Origin: Zonotrichia leucophrys gambelii
Lineage: Eukaryota; Chordata; Aves; Passeriformes; Passerellidae
Direction: 5' to 3'
Assembly: GCF_028769735.1 (NCBI RefSeq)
Contig: NC_088170.1
Span: 62,721,085 to 62,785,084, forward strand
DNA length: 64,000 nt
A model generated the notes under the pieces. It did not search any database and was not told the origin of the DNA. It was given only the letters and a program-made list of their open reading frames with translations. Made by a program: the position numbers and the translations under genes. Position 1 is the stretch's first letter. The number at the start of each line of letters is the position of its first letter. Below, piece after piece: positions 37,601 to 52,609 of this stretch.

Positions 37601-40600
37601 CCTTATGGACTTTTTAAGATTTAATACTTCTTGGTTATTGACATGCCCTTTTGGTTTGGCAGCAATGAATCTCCAGGGAAAGGTCCCTAACAGTCAAAAT
37701 TCATGGGTATATGCACAATATTACATAGGTAACTGGATCTTAAGTGTAATTCTTGGCATTCAGAAGTAGACATAGAGCTGTAGCCTCATTATTCAGTATA
37801 TTTCTACAAACTTTCACTAAAATTGCAAATAACTTTTTTCTTTACTTCCATACTATCAAAAGGCAGACACTTTTGTCCCACCTTTTCCATGTGAAGTCTT
37901 ACTATTACTCAAAAATCCAATTTAAGATCTGAATTAAAGTATAGAGTTCTTCTACACATTTTATTTTTAACTGACAGTGCCGACTTCTAAAGAGAAGAAC
38001 ATTTAACATGTTATAAACATAGGAATAATGTACTTACTAGACATAAAATGTTTGTGATATAGCAGTACACTAATGAACAATCCCTTTTGTTAATGTAATA
38101 CACCAAAAAAAAGGAATCAGCTGGAATGAGGATCACAGTGCTATGACTGAAGCATTTCGTGGTTCCATTGGAAATAATTCTTAAGAAAGCTCCTGTTTTC
38201 ATAACTATATGGGTTTGGGAATAACAGAAACATGTGCAATAATACCAGGGGAAAATGTACGTGAGATCAAGAAAAAATAACTGTGTTGCACTTCTGCATA
38301 ATATTATGACAAAAAAGTACAGTTCCCAGAAAGTACCTGAATTACCACACTAAATATTAACTTAGGCTTTATAATTTGGAAGATGGACTAGTTGGAAATC
38401 AGGAAGCAAGATCCAAGTAAAAACAAAATGGCCCCAACCACTTGTTTTTAATGAAATTCAGTGGTAAGCACCATTTCAGACACAGCTCTCCTTAGAAGCA
38501 GAAGTATCTGAGCAGCTCAGCATTATCTGTGTTGGGGAAGCCCCAGAACGGAGATTTCATGTTCCCTTGGCAGGTATTGCAGCACTGCATTTCCACACAA
38601 AAGCAGTCAGGATCAGCTGCACCATATATATGATGACTTGGAAATATTGTACATGTTTCAAATGCAGTGTGAACCACTTCACAGATGCTGTGTCCCTCCA
38701 GAGACTTCAGCAGAGCTCAGACCCTGGAGAACAGAGCTGCTACCTGCCCATGTCTGCCAGACACTGAGGTTGGCTGTCTGAAATATCTTTGCCTTCAATT
38801 GTTTTACATTTTATATTCTAATTTGATTTTGTGAAGGAAAATGTCACTACATGCTGACCTAAAAATGCTCATTCCACCACATATTATTCATGAAATCTGA
38901 GCTCCAATATGCAGAGGAAATAGCTATACTATAAATTATTGTCATCTTACTGACTTGAATGAAACTGTTTGCAAATCCTTGCATTTTCTAATCAATTAGA
39001 TCCCCCCCAACCACCCCAATAATGACTAATTCAGTTTTTCCAGAAGTGATAATATTTAAGTACCTAAAAAAATGTTTGAAAAGTTGCCCAGAACATATTA
39101 ATGCACGTATAAGGTAACTTCATAAGTTCTCAAATAAGTCATCTTTTTTAAAATTAAATTATTAACAACTCTTCATAATGATTCTTATGGTCTTGGAAGA
39201 ATTTGCACACACCTGCCTAGTAAGTACTTTGAAATAACAAATGACTAAAGAAATTCTGCTTTCTGCAGTGCCTAGTTCACAGGCAGAAAAATGAGCTCTC
39301 TGTAATCCTGTTTGCTGCTGAGAACTGTGGTTTACAAACAACACATAGCTCTTGAGAATCACTGACAGGGGCTGTGTGCTACCCTGAATTTCAGAAGAAC
39401 AAACCCTGAGTGGGGACAATTCACCCTGGGCCCTGAATCTTTGCTATGTTTTACGTCAATATAGCATTCCATAGAGTGACCAGGCTGGCCTAATATTCCT
39501 GGAGATCCAGATTTCAGGAATGGGATTGAAGGTTAAAATTGCTACATGTAAATACAAAATGTTCTAATACACTTTTTAGAATCCAGTGGCAGGAATAATT
39601 CTCCATAAGGACCTAGCTTTATTTAACCTGTACTTCAAGATGACCCTCACTTTGATTTCACTAGATTTTTTTTTTTACTACAATCACATCAAAATGCTAG
39701 TCTGCAAGTTTGAGCCCACAGCAAACTGCACAATAGGAAATGGAATTAGAATATTTTTAGCTTCCCAGTTCACTGGGAAGTCACTATCAAACAACACAGT
39801 TCAGTGGTTATGCAAAAGGCTTTTTCACACTGTAGTAAGATGTTTTTCTGGAATGCCCAAGTATGTGAACCCAAATAGACCTTGTCCCTTATAAACATCA
39901 GATAAAAATGTCCTGATTTTGTTTTATGAGATGGGGCTCAGCATGCCTAAGGTAAGCCTATAGAGTCTGAATTTTTGGTTATTAGTGAGAGACTTCATCT
40001 AAAAGACATACCTAAGCTCCCTGCATAGTGAATGGAAATGGGAGGGTGTGTTCGATGACTTTCACTGGTAAGAAAGATTGGCCTCAGTTTAGGCACTGAA
40101 GAATTTTGCCTGCTTTCTTTGTAAATCTGCTGCACAGAAGCTGGTCCTTGAAAGAAGAAGACAAGAACCAGAGCAATACAGGCACATATCTTTGATGCTC
40201 CAGGCTGAGATTCAAGTCCCTATCATCAGTCTCAGCAAGCAGCTAGGCAAAGGGGCAGGCACGGTGGTTTTATGTCTCTGCTTGTGATATTTGCTATCAG
40301 GTATAACATGATCTAGAAAATACCTGTTTTAACAATCCCAGACAGACTGCCTGTGTTTGACTAAAGATGCAGCTTTATCCTTGAATATCTTGGATGCAGT
40401 AACTAAACCCATCTTCTCTCCAGTATTGCCCAAACCAGCAAAGCCACACACCTCTTGCCAGCTCTGCCAGTATGTATTGGGAGTCCTGACACATGAAATA
40501 CACCTGCATCTTCTGAGGAAAACACATCCACTTGATTTTAATACAGTATCTTAAAAATAGTGAAAGAAGGAATTAACTCTTCTGTGGAGACAAATGAGCC

Positions 40601-42604
40601 TTAAAAGTACTCACAGTGTCAGAATACAGCAGAAGCAGAAGAAGCATTCAAGAGTAAGACAGAAAGACTGGGACTACCTGGATGGGTGGTATCTGTCAAT
40701 GTCAAAGGAAGAACCACAAAGCAGCTGTGATGTGTGTGATCCCAGAGGACAGCAGAAAGTTGCACGGTGCCAGCAGGAGCCAAGAAAGCTTTGTGGGCAG
40801 CCTGATGACAACACTGCCTTGCTGTGCTCAGAGAAACAGGGCTCCAGGCACATTCTCTGGAAGCATGGAATGGTTCTTTCCCAGAAGTGGATATTCTTTC
40901 TAACAGGAACTGCTCATCAAGGTCCTGAAAAATAACTGCTGGCAAAAGCTGTGCATCTGAAAATTACTAACTGCATAGCTCCACATGAGTACTTTATAAT
41001 AGCTAGTAGTAGTTCCTAATACAATCTTGGTGGAGTGTTATTGAAAGCTAGTTATGACAGCAATGACATTTACCAGTGATCTTCCACAATTTGTATTTAA
41101 AACATTTGATGAGTGTTTTTCTCATGACCTTTGTGATGGTTCTTCACTTCATTAGCTCTGGAATATTTAGTGACTGTATTTGCCTCTTGCCTCTGATTGA
41201 AGCATCCCAGTTATTTTTCTTGTTTCCATAAATCAGACTTATCTATTTAGACTTAAAAAAACCCCTAACCATAGGAGTGTTTTGATAAAATTATTTCTTT
41301 GTTATTAGGAATCCAAGAGCCTTGTGCAATTTGTATAATATGCCTTTTCTAGCAAAATTTGTTTTCATCAATAATTAATTGTTCAAGTTATTTTCAGAGT
41401 TGTTGATCATAAAGAAGGTATAAACTATAGTAGTTTATATGGTACATGGCAAGACTAAATGCAGGAGTGAAAAAACTGGTAGCTGGCATTATGCAAGGGG
41501 CCGTATTGTTACTGGTCATAATAGGTTTCCATTCAATGCTTCTTTCCCATAGCTTTACAGAATTTATAGGTACACCTTAAGTTTTGCCTTCTGCTTTAGA
41601 TTAAATAAATAAAAAATCCTAAAAGCTCAGTCCTTGCAGCTGCTCAACTACTTCCTAGATGCTAATTACTCTCTAACATTTCTTAAGTGATGATTTTTGT
41701 TGCAGAAAAATCAAGGATACAGAAATTACATTCTGAGCATAAACATTACAATCTCATATTACTTGTTTTATCTCATTGAAACTAATATTTTAAGTATATA
41801 AGAAGTTTTCTAATCAAGTGTCCTTGTAAACCCCCAGTTATATCATTCTGACAACATAAGATTAAAATTCCTTAAACTATATGTTCTATATTTTCTAAAG
41901 CCAGGGAAAGTGCTATTTTCTAAGTGTGTTTCAACTACCACAAAAGAGATTTAGTAAATAAAGCTGTGCACAGTGTTAGAGTAACCAGCTCTCAATACAT
42001 TTCCAAGTCAATTGTTTATACTGCAACTATTTCTACTTTCACTTCTTTCTGTAAGTGCCATGCAAGTACTGAAACAATTCTCATTCCATCTGATAATTAT
42101 CATCTCTTTCTCTTATCTTAGCAAGAGGCCAAATAAAACTCTCAGAGCAGCTCAACTTCTGCCATATTAAGAATGGAAGTGAGACCACTGTCAGTGGGAC
42201 AGCACAGGGAACAGCCAAACCAGCATGATGAAGATTTCTGCCTTTCTTTTTTTTTCATTCTAGCAGATATTAGGGTAATTCCAACATGTTAAGCGATACA
42301 CTTTGGCAGGGTGTCCTTTCTAGTAACTTAATTTTCTTAAAAAAATTAATTTAAAAATATTTAAAGGCACTTTTTAATATATTGAATGTCCATTGCCATG
42401 CTTAACAAGAATAATCCTATACCTCTGATTGTTACCTATAAAAAAGAAGTACAAGGCAGAACAAAATACATGGATGAGAGGAGCACAGCTACGTAAATTA
42501 TGATTTACAGCTGAGGGAGGTTATTTTGTTTCTCTTTTTTAGATTAAGTCCTTTCTAAAGAGCTTTATGGCAAAGTTTACAACCAAACAATGGCACTGCC
42601 TGTT

Positions 42605-42820
42605 ATTGGATTGGATAGGTTGGATATTAGGAAAAAGGTTTTTACTGAAAGAGTGATAAAGTACTGGAATGGCCTGCCCAGGGAGGTGGAGTCACCATTC
42701 CTGGATGTGTTTAAAAAAGACTGGGTGTGGCACTCAGTGCCATGGTTTAGTGGCGGCATTGGGTCTGGGTTGGACTCTGCGATCCTGAAGATCTCTTCTA
42801 ACCTAGTCATTCTGTGATTT
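42605..42820 (+). mobile_element. CR1 LINE 3' end
   Basis: It contains GGTTGGATATTAGGAAAAAG, TGGCCTGCCCAGGGAGGTGG and TTCTAACCTAGTCATTCTGT, the typical CR1 3' untranslated end in plus orientation. It is a 5'-truncated copy. Confidence 0.9.
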
Positions 42821-45800
42821 TGATAAAGCCAGTTTCTGCTGGGACAGAGAAACCTGAGCCTGTAGCCCAGGGAAAACGTTGAGAGCAAGCTCTCTTCTCT
42901 TCTGACCCAGAATAAGCACAGACAGCAAAATAGATCACGAAGACTAACACTTTAGAGAACAGGGTAAAATTAATACTTTTTTTCTCAATGGAGTAATAAA
43001 TTAAAGCAGCCAAACTGCAAAATGGAAGTAGAGGATGGAAATACTATTAGTGTTCATTTAAGACTTTATCCAGTTTTTTGAGAATTTTTCCTTCCCTTCT
43101 TGTGCTCCTTTTAATTTTGTTTCATCATTTTCCAGCTTCATTGTGCTATCTACTTTTTGCCAGAAATGTAATTATCAGAGGGACTCAAGAAGGGATGCTG
43201 GCTCTTCACTATCTTTGCTTCATGGGGACTGTAAAATCTCTTTTCATTGCGATGCTGCAATCAATGTTTCCAATTTTAGCTGTCTAAACAGCAAGCAGTG
43301 CTCACTACACTATTTTAAAACTCAGGAAGACCTATTGCACTTCCCACAAATAGATGACCAGCCAGTGACCGATAAAAGATCAGCCAGAGTTACACTTGTG
43401 CTCATCTATAACTCAGGGATAAGAGGGAAGTGTGACAAGGGTAGAGAGAAGGATAGTGACTTACTGCTTCTGTTCTGGTTTTCCAGCTGTTTAGATACCC
43501 ATGACCATTCCAGTCACGCTGCATTTTCCAAGCAGCATGCAAAGCACGTCTGTGATACGACAAGAGACAGCTTTGATAAGATGGACAGCCATTACACCTG
43601 GAGTGCCTTTGCAAAAGACCTTCTGAAACAGTCTGGCCTTGCTTTTCAGCACTTGATGCTATCCAAAGTAGCCAAAAAAAGTATCAAAGAACTTGTTAGC
43701 AGAAAATCTATTAACATTTTCTTTATAATCTTTTCATGGACTGGTCAGTAATCCCATTGCATCCCCCTGTCCTTCTGAGAGGACTTGAAAGAAATCATGT
43801 GTTTCCAATGCCAGTAAACAACAAGCTTTAAGATGACAAGGACTTAAAAACTTGAAAAGCTATGATTGAAAATTTATGATCTGAAAACACATGAAGGGAT
43901 ACATTCCCAGGGCATGGCTGACGTGAAACAGGTTCTGGAAGCTATCTAGTTGTCACTTTTAAATGGAGGAGTGAGAAAGCTACCTGTATTCAAAGATGTC
44001 TTTGCCCAGAATTCAGGAAAATCTTTAAACAATAATTCTAATATTCCAAAAGCCTCTACCCAATATTGATTATGGCCAGATTCATCTTACTTATACTAGA
44101 CAACCAAAGTACAGATAATCATCTCCCCCACAATGGCCATCTCCTCTCTAGTTTATTCATTAGCCTTATTTACATTCTCCTCAGAGGAAGAACTATAGAC
44201 AGTATAAATACTCTTTTTCTCCACTTAATGCAGACTACTTTATGCATGAGGGATTGCTTAAACACCATGAACATATTGTCTGTCTTTCAGTTTCCATGTG
44301 CAGCCTTCCCCAGATTCAAAACTGCTACCAAAGGCTCTCATATTAGTCTCTCATATTTCACTCTCATTTCTGGGTGGTCAGCTGATTGATATTTTGTAGT
44401 AGATTTTCACCTAACAGTGGAGCTGCTCTCTTTATCATCATATATAAGTCTTTGTATCTTTATAATAATTTTCCTTTTGATTTACTGCCTGTTTTGGAAA
44501 TAATGAAGAGCTGTGCTAACCATACTTGGACACATATAGAAAAGAGTCCCACTGAACCCTGACTTTTTCTTCTCTGCCTTTGAAGACTCTCTCAGTATAC
44601 ATCTTTCCATTATGAAGCCTGATGCTTGAAGTGAACTAGGTCACAAGCCAAGCTCCATGGGTGGGAGCTGCAGGGCATTCTGGTTAAGGCAGGGTTCTCA
44701 CAGGGCTTCCTGGGTCTGCCTTCTTCTTCCATGAACTGAAGGTGGGGAGCTAGACTGCTCTCTGATGGAGGTTATCCAAATAGCTCTTTTCTCCTTTCCC
44801 CTATCATATTTTGCTTTGGATGGAAATCACTTCCCACTGGTCTAGATGTGGCCCTCTTTTGCCAGGAAGAGCATGTTGTATGGCACACCCTGTTCATCTC
44901 ATATGTCAGTTTGCTGTGGAAAGTTGCTTGGTGACAAGCAGTGAAAATGTTCTCTCTACTGGCTCCAGATCTGTGAGAAAGTATTTTTATTGACACTGTG
45001 GCCATGGTCTGTGGATCCAAGAGGTCATAAACTGTGCCATCCCATGAAAGCCCAAAGGAAGGCTCTAAGTCTTAATCTGAGGAATGATTCTAGTGTTATT
45101 TGACCCCATATTAAGGCATTAGAGAGAGTGAGCTCTGTATCAAAAGTCTTCTTACAGAAGAAAATTGTGACAATTGAATATTTAAGAATATGTACAACTT
45201 TATGCATGAGGGGAAAAGAAACATGAATAAATATGGATAAGAGGAAATATGGAGACCTCAATTTAATTTCCTGAAGGCATCTTAAAGTTCTGAGTTTGCA
45301 GTTTTCCAGAGATGAAAGAGATCTCTGGCATTCCCAAAGACCCACTCATTTAGAATGCTTTCCTAAGGGGAACCAGCCATGTGGCCTGGGAAACTTTCAG
45401 CACAATTAAAGGCAGTAAACAAATTTAGAAAAGCTGACCATCTCTTTCTTAGCCGGTGAATCAAATTCTAAAAGGTGCTGAGCACATTTAGGAACTTATC
45501 CTCAATATTTAGACTTTGTTGCTGAGGACATTGGATGTGCTTTTACCTACTCTTGAAGGCAGGTGGCTCTGACAGGACCCTTACAGTGTTTTCATGAGCA
45601 ATGTTTCCTGCATCCTGAGAAAAGTAATTATTAATTTAGATAAAAATAAGTGCAAAAGGATTGGACTGAGGGGAGGGCACCATTAACTAAGATCACATCT
45701 AAGATGGAACTCTCCAACAGCAGTGCAGTTTCTCTCCTCTGACATACTTAACAGCTTTAGCAGGTCTCATTATCTTTCAGTATCTTATGTCTATCAGGTA

Positions 45801-48800
45801 GTTTTTCTTCCAGGAAGTTCTATTTCAGTATTTTTAATGACAAGATTTTTTGTCTTCATATATATTATTTTCCTGTTTTTTAAGCTTGAGAAGATATATT
45901 TTAAATGATCTATACATATTAAAAATAGACATGCACACATAAGGGCTCAGGACAGGATAACAGAAGTCTGACTAATGCTGCTGAGTGAGGTATAAGCCAA
46001 GGCAGTAAGATCACCACAAATCAAGTTCACCATAAGTTTTTTACAGAGCTGGTTTACCAGAATTTCTAGAAGACTGGAAAGTCAGGGAATGTCTTCATCT
46101 CAGTGAGCATCAGATGACCTAACCATTGCAACACAGCTTGTCTGGCTTGAAAACTTGAAATAAAGACACCTGTTATCAGTTCCCAGTTCTCTACTCAGCC
46201 TACTGAAATGGTCCAATCAGAAAACTGGAATGCCGAGGGCATCCAGAAAACTTGTAGGAGTAGGAAACACACATAAACATTTCATTTCTGCTCCTTACTC
46301 TATATTCTTCTGTTTCTGAAAAATGCTGGCTGAAATGCCGCTCACTCAGTGGATTCACCAGGTGGAAAGGAACTGAACTGTTCCTGTCAGCACGAGGGGG
46401 AGCACAGGCACATCTATCAAACTGACACAGCCCTTGCACTTGATGAGCTCCGTGGAATGAGTCTTCCACCCCCAGTTTTTGTTACGCCAATGAGTGATGA
46501 ATCAGAGATATTTTTGACATTTGAAAGCAATTCAAGGTGAGAGAACCGGGAAGAGTGGTATTTGCCAGTCAGAACCATAAATAAATTTTTCAGCACTAAG
46601 ACTCCTCCAAAGCTTTTTAAATAGGCAAAAATTTTATGTTATTCCCTAAGGATAGGAATGCTATCTCTGTGTCATTTATTTATATGCAGTCATACAGAGA
46701 GCAGGTAGGAGTTTGTCTTCCTTCATAACCACAATAAATCCAACCTTGTTTCTTCAGCCTTGTTTCTTATGCTATTGGTAGGATTTTCAGACTTAACCTG
46801 GTGTTTTTAGAATTAGAGGAATTAATTAAGTTGATGGGATTTTTCAGAGTGATTCATGTTCTTAGAAAGGCTAATGAGTCAAGATACTAACTTGTAGTGA
46901 CATTAGTAGATGTTTACTTGATGACTGTTTATACTCTATCTTGCAGTCACACAGCATTTAATCAGGAAAAGTGACTCATGATTACTGAAAAAAAAAAAGT
47001 AATGCATTTACAGATAATGACATGCAAAGTTTTCTTTATTTTTTCTCTCTGTGGTGTGAGAGACAGCAAATAACTTGAAAAAGAAAAGAAGGCCAGCTTC
47101 TATTTTCAGAGATGTTGGTAAATCCAACAGTCTGGCTGGATTTACCCAGATCAATATGAGAATGATTGAAGACTTCAGTGGATTTTAGCTCTTCTGAGGG
47201 GTAGAGGTTAAATGGGCACCAGCCATATTTCCACTAAGCCAACCACAACTCACAGTGAAGTAGAAAAAAATCTTTGTTGATCCCCGATAGCCATCTAAAA
47301 TAACATAAAAAGTAAACTAGATGTAAAGGCAAGACCCAAAGGTGAATGACAGTGAGAGGAAATGTTTGTCTTGTATGTCATAGTCAAAGTGCATTTTGCA
47401 GGATGCATTTTTTTTTTTTCTGAGAGAACATTTAACACATCAATACTGAAACATATTCTGAGACACTGTGTAGACAAATTCTACAGATGAAATATAGGGA
47501 TTTTGATGGAGTTGATTTATGCCAACATATCCAAGTCTAGGATACTTTTATAAAGGTTGATTTAGAAACATGACTGAACATATGATGGGAGAATGAAACA
47601 AAGGAGTAAATATTTTACTGTCACAGTCATCTTCCTATAAAATAAGAATAAACCTTCAAAATTCATTATATGAACAGATTAAAAAGTAAATTTCTATGTC
47701 AGATTTTTCCTGTAGTTATTGTAAATCCAAGATGTTCTTGATCACTGCTGAAATGAACCAAATGTGGTGAATAAAGAACTGTTTTAAACTTCAATTTCCA
47801 GAAAATTTCCTGGCAAAAGAAACCAAAATATTACAGATAATTCCAATCTCTAACTGCTCATTCTCTTTCTTGAAATGTCCAGTCCTGGGTAAATGTTGAA
47901 TAACCACATTTTTCCTCTTTACTTGCTTGGTACTGAAACAAAGCATGCGTGATCTAGCACAGTTATGAAAGACCTACTTATTTGTAGAAAGGGAGCCAAA
48001 ACAAATATTTGCTTCAAAACACACAAAATTAAGGTCAATTCTTTCATCATTCATGCACAAAAAATAACACTATTCTATCATTTCATGAGTGAGATACTAC
48101 CCATTAAAAATTAATATCAGAATCAAGTGTATAGGCCAAAAATAAATATATTTCTTTTTAATTTTCTTTTTAATTTCATTGCACATTGGGGTTTGTGTCC
48201 CTTTGGGTTTTTTTTCTTTTGTTGTATATCATTAACATTTTGGCAAAGAAAGCACCAAGGATGTAAAAAGTTGCAGGGTGAATGCAGGTGACACTGTTTT
48301 GTAATACCCACGGAATAATTAAACTATTCCTTATAAATGCATTCTTTAATCAATTTACTCAGTTTTTCTGCCTGCAAAGTACTTTTGATTAAATCATGAC
48401 TTTTTTTTTTTTGCTTGTTTACCATTCAGAAAACTTATGTGAATTTAATTCTGCCTGGAATAACTATTCTTCCTACTTTTCTTCTTTTGTTATTTTTCCC
48501 TGAGTTCATGCTTTTATTTAAGAAAAAGAAAAAACATAAAAGAGTTTAATGAGTTGTACACAAATGTACTCTTTTGTTGTCTATGGACAGACTGACACTT
48601 CAGGTGCATATAGATTTGTAAAAGAGAACTAGAAAATAGCTATAAAAAGAGAAAGTTATAAAAAGAAGGTGGTATCCATGTAATCACAGAAATAAATTGT
48701 TAGACTGATCACATTGCAATAATCCTAGAAAATGTATTGATAATGAATACTCACTCCACCTAGCTTTGGTAGCCTAAAAAATGATGTGAAGTTGAATGCA

Positions 48801-49318
48801 GTTTTCTAAAAGACAATTAAAGGAGGAAGACACTTTCAATTCTTGAAACAGAGGTCTAAATTAGATGAAATAACTGCTTTTCTGGGGATACCTCTTTTTC
48901 TCTGTTGCCTGTTGGGGCAGGTTGGATGGTTACCTTCAATTGGACAACTAACATTAGGAATGAATTACAGGGGACTAAAAAAATAAGTTTGTGCATGTAA
49001 CTGGGAGACAACTGGATCTGGTTTACCTGTGCAACTAAGAAATACAATTTCAAATGGAAATTAAGTAATATAAGAAGTATAAGAAACAAAACTAAGAAAC
49101 AAAAGTAATTTCAAACAAGGATACTTAGATGATCAAAACCCATGTCCATGATGCCGGCTGCTGACATGTGGCCATGCAGACATCATGTTGACACATGTTA
49201 CTGAAGACACGCCCTAATAATGCTCATTGTGCCAACTCTCTTTGGCCATAGAAGCCATAAAATCACTTTCCCTCAGGACTTTTCTGCTTTAAGCATCATG
49301 GAGGTGTAGCTCTCATTC

Positions 49319-49347
49319 CTTGCACAAGATTGCGTCCGTTGTGCAAG
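49319..49347. repeat. 9-bp inverted repeat near the e2 donor
   Basis: CTTGCACAA (49319-49327) and TTGTGCAAG (49339-49347) are perfect reverse complements around an 11-nt loop. In the PCLO transcript the hairpin would form about 80-110 nt after the e2 donor. Confidence 0.9.
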
Positions 49348-49427
49348 AGAAAATGTGTGTTATAAATAATCATGACAAACTCCCAACAGTCCCATGGCTT
49401 CATATTTTAATAATTCATTTATCTTAC

Positions 49428-49553
49428 CTTCTATAAGCTTCCCTGTCTGCTCTGCATTGCCCCCAGGCAAGATCTTGGCAATGTAAGCTCCAATTTCCCC
49501 ACTGCTTCCTGGAATTTCTTTCCCACCTACAACTCGGATTCCCAGTCCATTGC
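49428..49553 (-). CDS. PCLO: PCLO exon e2: PDZ core with the GLGI carboxylate-binding loop
   Basis: This 126-nt exon encodes residues 28-70. It contains [16 protein letters not shown], then [20 protein letters not shown]. The GLGI stretch (residues 30-33) is the PDZ loop that binds the C-terminus of a partner protein. IAKILPGG is the usual PDZ strand and turn after the first helix. The acceptor is gatcacag after a pyrimidine run and the donor is gtaaga. The exon enters in phase 1 and leaves in phase 1. Piccolo's PDZ domain is reported in mammals to bind the cAMP-GEF EPAC2; that partner is known biology, not visible here. The introns on either side are 12.4 kb and 26.2 kb, the two longest between exons of the window. 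Confidence 0.97.
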
Positions 49554-50378
49554 CTGTGATCAAAAGAAAGAGAAAACTTTGAACAGAAATGAAGCAATGA
49601 ATAATTCACTGGAAGGAAAGGAAGAGAACAAGTCATCAGAGGTTACTGAAGATGTCCCAGATAACTTCTGTCTGTAGTTGGAAGATCAGGGTTAACTGCA
49701 GTCACATCTGATGCTCTTCTAAAGACTTAAATTTGGGAAGATCTTCTTGAGCAGCTACTGCATGACTGACATAACACAAACAACTGAGTTATTAAAAATT
49801 ACATTGAAGCTTGTCCTATCTTCTTCTGACAATCTATTTGCAATATTAATAAATTGAATTAAATTGCTAGAAACACAAAAGTGTGGATTCAAAGGATAGC
49901 TTTATCATATGCCTACAACATGCATGCAATTTAGCTGAGAAATTATAATATCTGAGCTTTTAGAATCACATAATTATGGAGACATTAACAGAGATCCTTG
50001 AGCTTGCTTTTTCAAGCAGCAACGCACGAACATTTACATGAACCTATATTTGGCAAATGCTATTACTTTTCTTTAATATTTGCTTTAAATTGACATCTTT
50101 CACATCAAAGGATGTGCAAATTAATGGTGGAAAAAACAGGCAAGAATTCTGTGTAAAGCATCAATAAATCACATATTTTCTTCCTCTTAAAAAGAGTAGA
50201 GAGATAAACACATTTTCATCACTCATTGTTTCAGATGGAGAGAAGCAGATCACTAGCCTCTGTACAAAATAATGAGGGTGAAAACAAAAGCTCAAAATAT
50301 AAAAAAATAAAATAAAATAATCTTATGCATTGCAAATTTTTTGTGTTATTTTGCTCTTAAAAAAAGCAAAAACTTCCT

Positions 50379-50402
50379 AGTTAAACTATTAGTTAAACTA
50401 TT
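50379..50402. repeat. 12-bp tandem duplication
   Basis: AGTTAAACTATT occurs twice in direct tandem without a mismatch. Confidence 0.95.
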
Positions 50403-52609
50403 TTTTTTCTTTGAAGAAAGTTCCATATGAGATGATTTACACTTAGGTCTGAGAATTAAAAGGCAAATTTACCCACCTTTATTGTAATGGCTAAAAATAA
50501 TATTTTTCAATTGATTAATTTCATAAGCCAAACCTGCTGAGTGATTAGACTAACCAGCTGTAGAAAGGTCACCACACCACCAAAGCAAAGCTTTGTCTTT
50601 TTAGATTAAGGCTTTTCCTTTTCATAATGCCATTAGTGTTTCATAAGTCAGCCCTGAGTTTCTTTCAGTAAAAGGATTACCACATTGCATTTCTGACAGA
50701 AGAAAAGTGTCCACTGGTTTTTCTATCCCAGTTTAGCTAAATCTATATACTTTTTGACTCAGCTTTCCTCATAATTAGATATTTTCCAATTTTTTTCTTT
50801 TAGGAGAGTGATTTTTCCATTTAATCGGAACAAACTGTGTTAATATTTTAAGTTAATTACCTTATTTCAGTGCAAATTGGAAATTTTGCACTGGTAGGTA
50901 AAGTATATTTTTCCTAACTTGACAGGGATAGAAAAGCCACCATTCTAAGGATGATGCCCTTTAAAAAATTAGACAATACAATTTTTAAAAACTAAGTACC
51001 TCATTGCATAAAGTGAATGCATACACCTGAAAAAACATTTAAACATAAGTCCATCCTGAGAACTTAGAAATTCGTGCAGGCTGCACAGACAACTTCTGAT
51101 CAAGCAGTATGAAAAGAGTCATTAATATGTTTAAACTGGGAACTAGTGAGTTCAGCAAAGCCAATAAACAACTATTCTTTGTGCATAACACACACAAGCA
51201 AGGACACAGTATCTTAACTCACACAGTCAACACAGGGAATTTTAATTATATTTTTCATCACAGAGGGCAGGAACTCCTCAGAGTCAGGATTTTATCATGA
51301 TGCACAGTCTTGGCATTTCTACTTCTCATAGGTTATTTGTGACAGAATGGCAGAGAAGTAGTTTGTCATATAAATGAGTGTACACTTGATTTCAGAGGCA
51401 TTCACATGGATACCTATGCTAGGGAACTGAAAATCTTGGCTGATACATTTGCTTAGTTTTTCGAGTGTTTTGTCCATATTACTGCTAATAAAAGAAAGTA
51501 CTTTTCATGCTATTATATGATGATTTTTTTTTTATTCTAGACACTTTGAAAGTGCTTGTATTTTATGTTTGCAGGTTTTATAGTCAAATGTATGACTGAC
51601 CTTATGGATAAAGTAGAGATATGCTTGCTAAGGGACAATCACTGGTGAGTGTGAGATTGTGTGTGTTGCAAAAACACTACTAGAAAATTATTTAAATTAC
51701 AAATTAAATTACGGTTAATTACAAAGCCTTCATTCCTGGTAGTTAAAATGAATGAGCTCTAAGTGCTCTGTTCTGGTTGACAATAAAATATTGCTTGGAT
51801 CTTGGTGTATTTTTTCATGTAAAGTTGGGTTTTCAGGCCTATTAATATTTTATCTATTGAAAATATTGAGCTTACTACTTCTGTTTGAAATTTCATTGCC
51901 CAGTTTATAACTTTGACTGCAGACAGTTTTAAAATACCCATCAGACACATTCATTTATGCTTTCTTAGATATCTTTTCCCTTGTTTTTGTTGTTGCTTTT
52001 ATTTTTAATTTTGAGTCTTAATTTCCATCTCTCAGGCTATTTTGATATAACCATACATTAATGTTTCTTATTCAGATTTCCTGATTAATAAATTTCCTTT
52101 TTCTTTAGAAGACACGAGACCAGTAAACCATCAAAAAGCAAATCACTGTGATTTGAATAAGAGAAGGCACCTTTCTGAATTATGAGTATTGATTTCCATG
52201 AAAATATATTCAGGAGAACATCTCTTCAAAGGGAATTTTGCACCTAGAAATCCAATCCTTTTTAGGATGCTTCAAAGTGAGAAGACTGGTAATTAATTAA
52301 AACAGTTTTTACTGATCTCCCAAGGCTGTGATCCTACTCTCCCATCGAATCTTAACTAAAGCTTTAAGATGGAGCATGCTAAGCTAAAAAAAAACCACCC
52401 CAAAACCCAATCCCACCCAAACCAAATACAGAATAAAATTTATAATGCTAAACTTTGACAAGGCTGATCATTCAACAAAATGGCTTTTATACATTGATAA
52501 ACAAACAAATAATAAAAAAAAGATACTAAATCAGTTAGCTTGTAAGCCTTTGATTTATACAGCTGAACATATGAACAATCAGAGTTTGAAGCTTTAGGTC
52601 ACCTTCCCA

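Larger units (their letters stand above)
23209..49427 (-). other. PCLO: PCLO intron e2-e3, 26.2 kb
   Basis: This is the longest intron in the window and it splits the PDZ domain. It contains the palindrome at 27813-27853, a CR1 split by an ERVL-like LTR (28895-29673), CR1 3' ends at 34514-34635 and 42605-42820, and a small hairpin near the donor (49319-49347). The remaining stretches (23.2-27.8, 30-34.5, 34.7-42.6 and 42.9-49.3 kb) contain only AT-rich unassigned sequence with chance reading frames. Confidence 0.9.

Noticed and set aside
40594..40935. A 113-codon ATG-led plus-strand frame
   Set aside because: The opposite strand is also open over the same stretch, the residues show no known domain, and no splice or promoter context supports it.
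43143..43751. A 202-codon plus-strand open frame, the longest in the window
   Set aside because: It opens with GTG, the first ATG is near codon 147, no domain or family is recognisable, and it lies inside a PCLO intron in antisense. Most likely a chance frame.
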